Of a stretch of 64,000 nt of DNA, positions 62,052-64,000 are shown piece by piece. Position 1 is the first letter of the stretch; the number at the start of each line of letters is the position of its first letter. Position numbers and translations under genes: made by a program. This DNA is from Acidovorax sp. 106. Its GTDB lineage: Bacteria > Pseudomonadota > Gammaproteobacteria > Burkholderiales > Burkholderiaceae_C. The notes under the pieces were generated by a model. It was not told where the DNA came from, did not search any database, and was given only the letters and a program-made list of their open reading frames with translations. The stretch lies in the NCBI RefSeq assembly GCF_003663825.1, contig NZ_RCCC01000001.1, positions 4,782,501 to 4,846,500 on the forward strand. Direction: 5' to 3'.

Positions 62052-64000
62052 TCAAAGCACTTCTGCCGCCGGTCGGCGCACCCGGAACCAAGCGGCATAC
62101 ATGGCGGGCAAAGCCAGCAGCGTCAGCACCGTGGCCACCACCAGGCCACCCATGATGGCCACGGCCATCGGCCCCCAAAAGACACTGCGCGACAGCGGGA
62201 TCATCGCCAGCACAGCCGCCGCCGCCGTGAGCACGATGGGGCGCAAACGCCGCACGGCCGACTCCACAATCGCATCCCAGGCAGGCACACCCCGCGCACG
62301 GTCTTGCTCGATCTGATCGATCAGGATCACCGAGTTACGCTGGATCATGCCCATGAGGGCAATAACGCCGAGCAACGCCACAAAACCGAAGGGACGGTTG
62401 AACAGCAGCAACGCTCCCGCGACGCCAGCGATCCCAAGAAATCCGGTGATATACACGAGAAAGGCGCGACTAAAACTGTGCAACTGCAGCATCAGCAGCG
62501 TAAAAACGAGGAACAGCATAACGGGCACACCAGCCATGATGGAGCTTGTCCCCTTAGAGCTCTCCTCCACAGCGCCAGCCACTTCAATGCGATAAGCCCC
62601 CTGCCCTGCGGCATGCCATTGGGCCTCGATCTCGCGCAGGCCGGGCAGCAGGGCACCGGTCACCGTCGCACCCTGGATGCCCTCCGTCACATCCCCTTGC
62701 ACAGTGATGGCGTAGTCGCGGTTTTCGCGCCACATCACACCAGGCTCCCAGGTAAACACAGGCTTGGCAATCTGGGTCAGCGGAATGGCCTTGCCCGATG
62801 CCGTGGGCAGGTACGCACTGCCGATGTCGGTGATGGCGTTGCGCTCGTCCAGCGGCTGGCGCAGCATGATGTCGATGAGCTTGTCGCCCTCTCGGAACTG
62901 CCCGATTTGCGAGCCCGCCAGAATGATCTTGGCAGCCTGCGCAATCGACTGGCTGGTCACCCCCAGGGCCCGTGCCTTGTCCTGGTCCACCTCCAGGCGC
63001 AGCACTTTCACTGACTCATTCCAGTTGTCGTTCACGCCGCGCATGTCGGCGTTCTTGCGCAGGGCGGCCTTCACTTCATCGGCGCGCTCACGCAACACCA
63101 ATGGGTCAGGCCCCATCACACGAAACTGCACCGGGTAGGCCACCGGCGGGCCGTTGGGCAGCAGCTTCACCCGCCCGCGCACTTCCGGAAACTCCTGCGC
63201 CAGCAGCGCAGGCAGCTTGATGCGCAGCGACTCGCGCACCTTCAGGTCGGTGGGCAGCACGATGAGCTGGGACACGTTGGTTTGCGGAAGCACCTGGTCC
63301 AGCGGCAAATAAAAACGTGGCACACCCGAGCCGACCCAGGTGGTGACCGAATTCACCCCCGCTTCGGTCAGCAGGCGTTGCTCCACGCGCTTGGTCACCT
63401 CTTCATTGCCCTCAAACGAGGTGCCCTCCGGGAACCAGACCTCCACCATGATTTCCGGGCGGCTGGAGTCCGGGAAGAACTGCTGCTGCACCTTGCCCAT
63501 GCCCACAATGCCCAGCGCAAAGGTCAGCACCGTCAGGCCAATGGTGATCCAGCGGTGCTGCACACACCAGTTCACCAGACGCCGGAAGGCCGTATAGAAC
63601 GGGCTGTCAAACACTTCATGTGGGTCTTCGGTGATGCCTTTTTGCGCCTGCGCAGCTTGCACATGCGGTGGCACTTTCAAGATCAGTGTGCCCAGGTACG
63701 GCACAAAGTACACCGACACCACCCACGACAGCACCAGCGAGATCACCGTCACAGCAAAAATTGCAAAGGTGTACTCGCCCGTCATGGACTTGGCGATGCC
63801 GATGGGCAGAAAACCTGCCGCCGTGATCAGCGTGCCGGTGAGCATGGGCATGGCCGTCAGCTCATAGGCAAAGGTGGCCGCGCGCACCTTGTCGTAGCCC
63901 TCCTCCAGCTTCAGCACCATCATCTCCACGGCAATGATGGCGTCGTCCACCAGCAGACCCAGCGCGATGATGAGTGAGCCCAGCGAAATCTTGTGCAGAC
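62052..64000 (-). CDS. RND (AcrB/CzcA-type) efflux pump, C-terminal ~650 residues (partial)
   Basis: The frame is open to the right edge and gives the C-terminal two thirds of an inner-membrane RND transporter. The first residues visible (SLGSLIIALGLLVDDAIIAV) are TM4 with the essential Asp-Asp pair of the proton relay. Later come FLPIGIAKSMTGEYTFAIFA, the large second periplasmic loop (~160-440 of the visible part), VYITGFLGIAGVAGALLLFN, and RNSVILIDQIEQDRARG in TM10-11. It resembles the HAE-1/HME-like pumps annotated as multidrug or metal efflux; substrate undetermined. Confidence 0.9.
   Translation of the reverse strand, partial: LHKISLGSLIIALGLLVDDAIIAVEMMVLKLEEGYDKVRAATFAYELTAMPMLTGTLITAAGFLPIGIAKSMTGEYTFAIFAVTVISLVLSWVVSVYFVPYLGTLILKVPPHVQAAQAQKGITEDPHEVFDSPFYTAFRRLVNWCVQHRWITIGLTVLTFALGIVGMGKVQQQFFPDSSRPEIMVEVWFPEGTSFEGNEEVTKRVEQRLLTEAGVNSVTTWVGSGVPRFYLPLDQVLPQTNVSQLIVLPTDLKVRESLRIKLPALLAQEFPEVRGRVKLLPNGPPVAYPVQFRVMGPDPLVLRERADEVKAALRKNADMRGVNDNWNESVKVLRLEVDQDKARALGVTSQSIAQAAKIILAGSQIGQFREGDKLIDIMLRQPLDERNAITDIGSAYLPTASGKAIPLTQIAKPVFTWEPGVMWRENRDYAITVQGDVTEGIQGATVTGALLPGLREIEAQWHAAGQGAYRIEVAGAVEESSKGTSSIMAGVPVMLFLVFTLLMLQLHSFSRAFLVYITGFLGIAGVAGALLLFNRPFGFVALLGVIALMGMIQRNSVILIDQIEQDRARGVPAWDAIVESAVRRLRPIVLTAAAAVLAMIPLSRSVFWGPMAVAIMGGLVVATVLTLLALPAMYAAWFRVRRPAAEVL

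Noticed and set aside
1..64000. CRISPR array or cas genes
   Set aside because: No regularly spaced direct repeats; the dispersed repeats are kilobases apart and no Cas-like protein is encoded.

Overview
The window looks like chromosomal DNA of a Comamonadaceae bacterium (Burkholderiales, beta-Proteobacteria), most like Acidovorax or a close relative. The reasons are high GC, the gene orders tig-clpP-clpX-lon and ccoI-S-N-O-Q-P-G-H next to fnr and hemN, a Burkholderiales-type small Trp-rich protein, 6S RNA just after zapA, and a dispersed ~48-bp repeat with an AGCGCTTAT core that I associate with this family. The genus is inference; no rRNA gene is present.

Layout. 1-1.75 kb: end of a small coiled-coil gene, zapA, 6S RNA and a TauE/TSUP exporter. 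1.8-5.6 kb: a translationally coupled c-di-GMP pair (HD-GYP, then PAS-GGDEF-EAL). 5.9-17.7 kb: a microaerobic respiration locus with hemN and a TauE-like metal/sulfur membrane protein, fnr, the complete cbb3 oxidase set ccoISNOQPGH (including the 45-residue CcoQ and CcoS) and a universal stress protein, tied together by FNR boxes. 17.8-25 kb: a branched-chain amino acid/amide type ABC transporter (livFGMHJ) with a metal-dependent amidohydrolase and a divergent LysR regulator. 25.1-29.3 kb: an accessory stretch with GntR and EamA genes followed by a deleted second copy of part of the LysR gene, a DUF3592-like protein and an AT-rich HEPN-domain gene. 29.4-35.5 kb: malonate catabolism (matR, matA, a TctC-type binding protein, enoyl-CoA hydratase, matB). 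36.1-37.6 kb: an orphan membrane protein and lgt. 37.7-42.6 kb: an iron-uptake unit (FecI, FecR, TonB receptor) behind a Fur-box promoter, then bacterioferritin. 42.8-53.7 kb: ilvD, Trp-rich protein, cytochrome c, a coiled-coil membrane protein, acs, a UPF0114 membrane protein, fumC, class I fumarase and murI. 53.8-55.1 kb: a YgjP-like metallopeptidase and an unrecognised protein. 55.1-62 kb: four clustered tRNA genes, lon, clpX, clpP, tig and another tRNA-Leu. 62-64 kb: the C-terminal part of an RND efflux pump.

How it fits together: the clearest functional unit is the FNR-controlled low-oxygen block, in which anaerobic haem synthesis (HemN), the high-affinity oxidase, its copper pump and assembly factors and the sensor Fnr sit in one 12-kb locus with at least four good FNR boxes. 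The second is the malonate operon, in which MatB and MatA convert malonate to acetyl-CoA and a TctC protein probably captures the acid. Most of the window is ordinary core genome. The unusual signals are the repeat families (one copy read as protein inside the enoyl-CoA hydratase), the partial LysR duplication around a GntR/EamA insert, a perfect inverted repeat across the acs stop codon beside duplicated acs-tail sequence, and the isolated AT-rich HEPN gene. I did not find a convincing wholly new multi-gene system.
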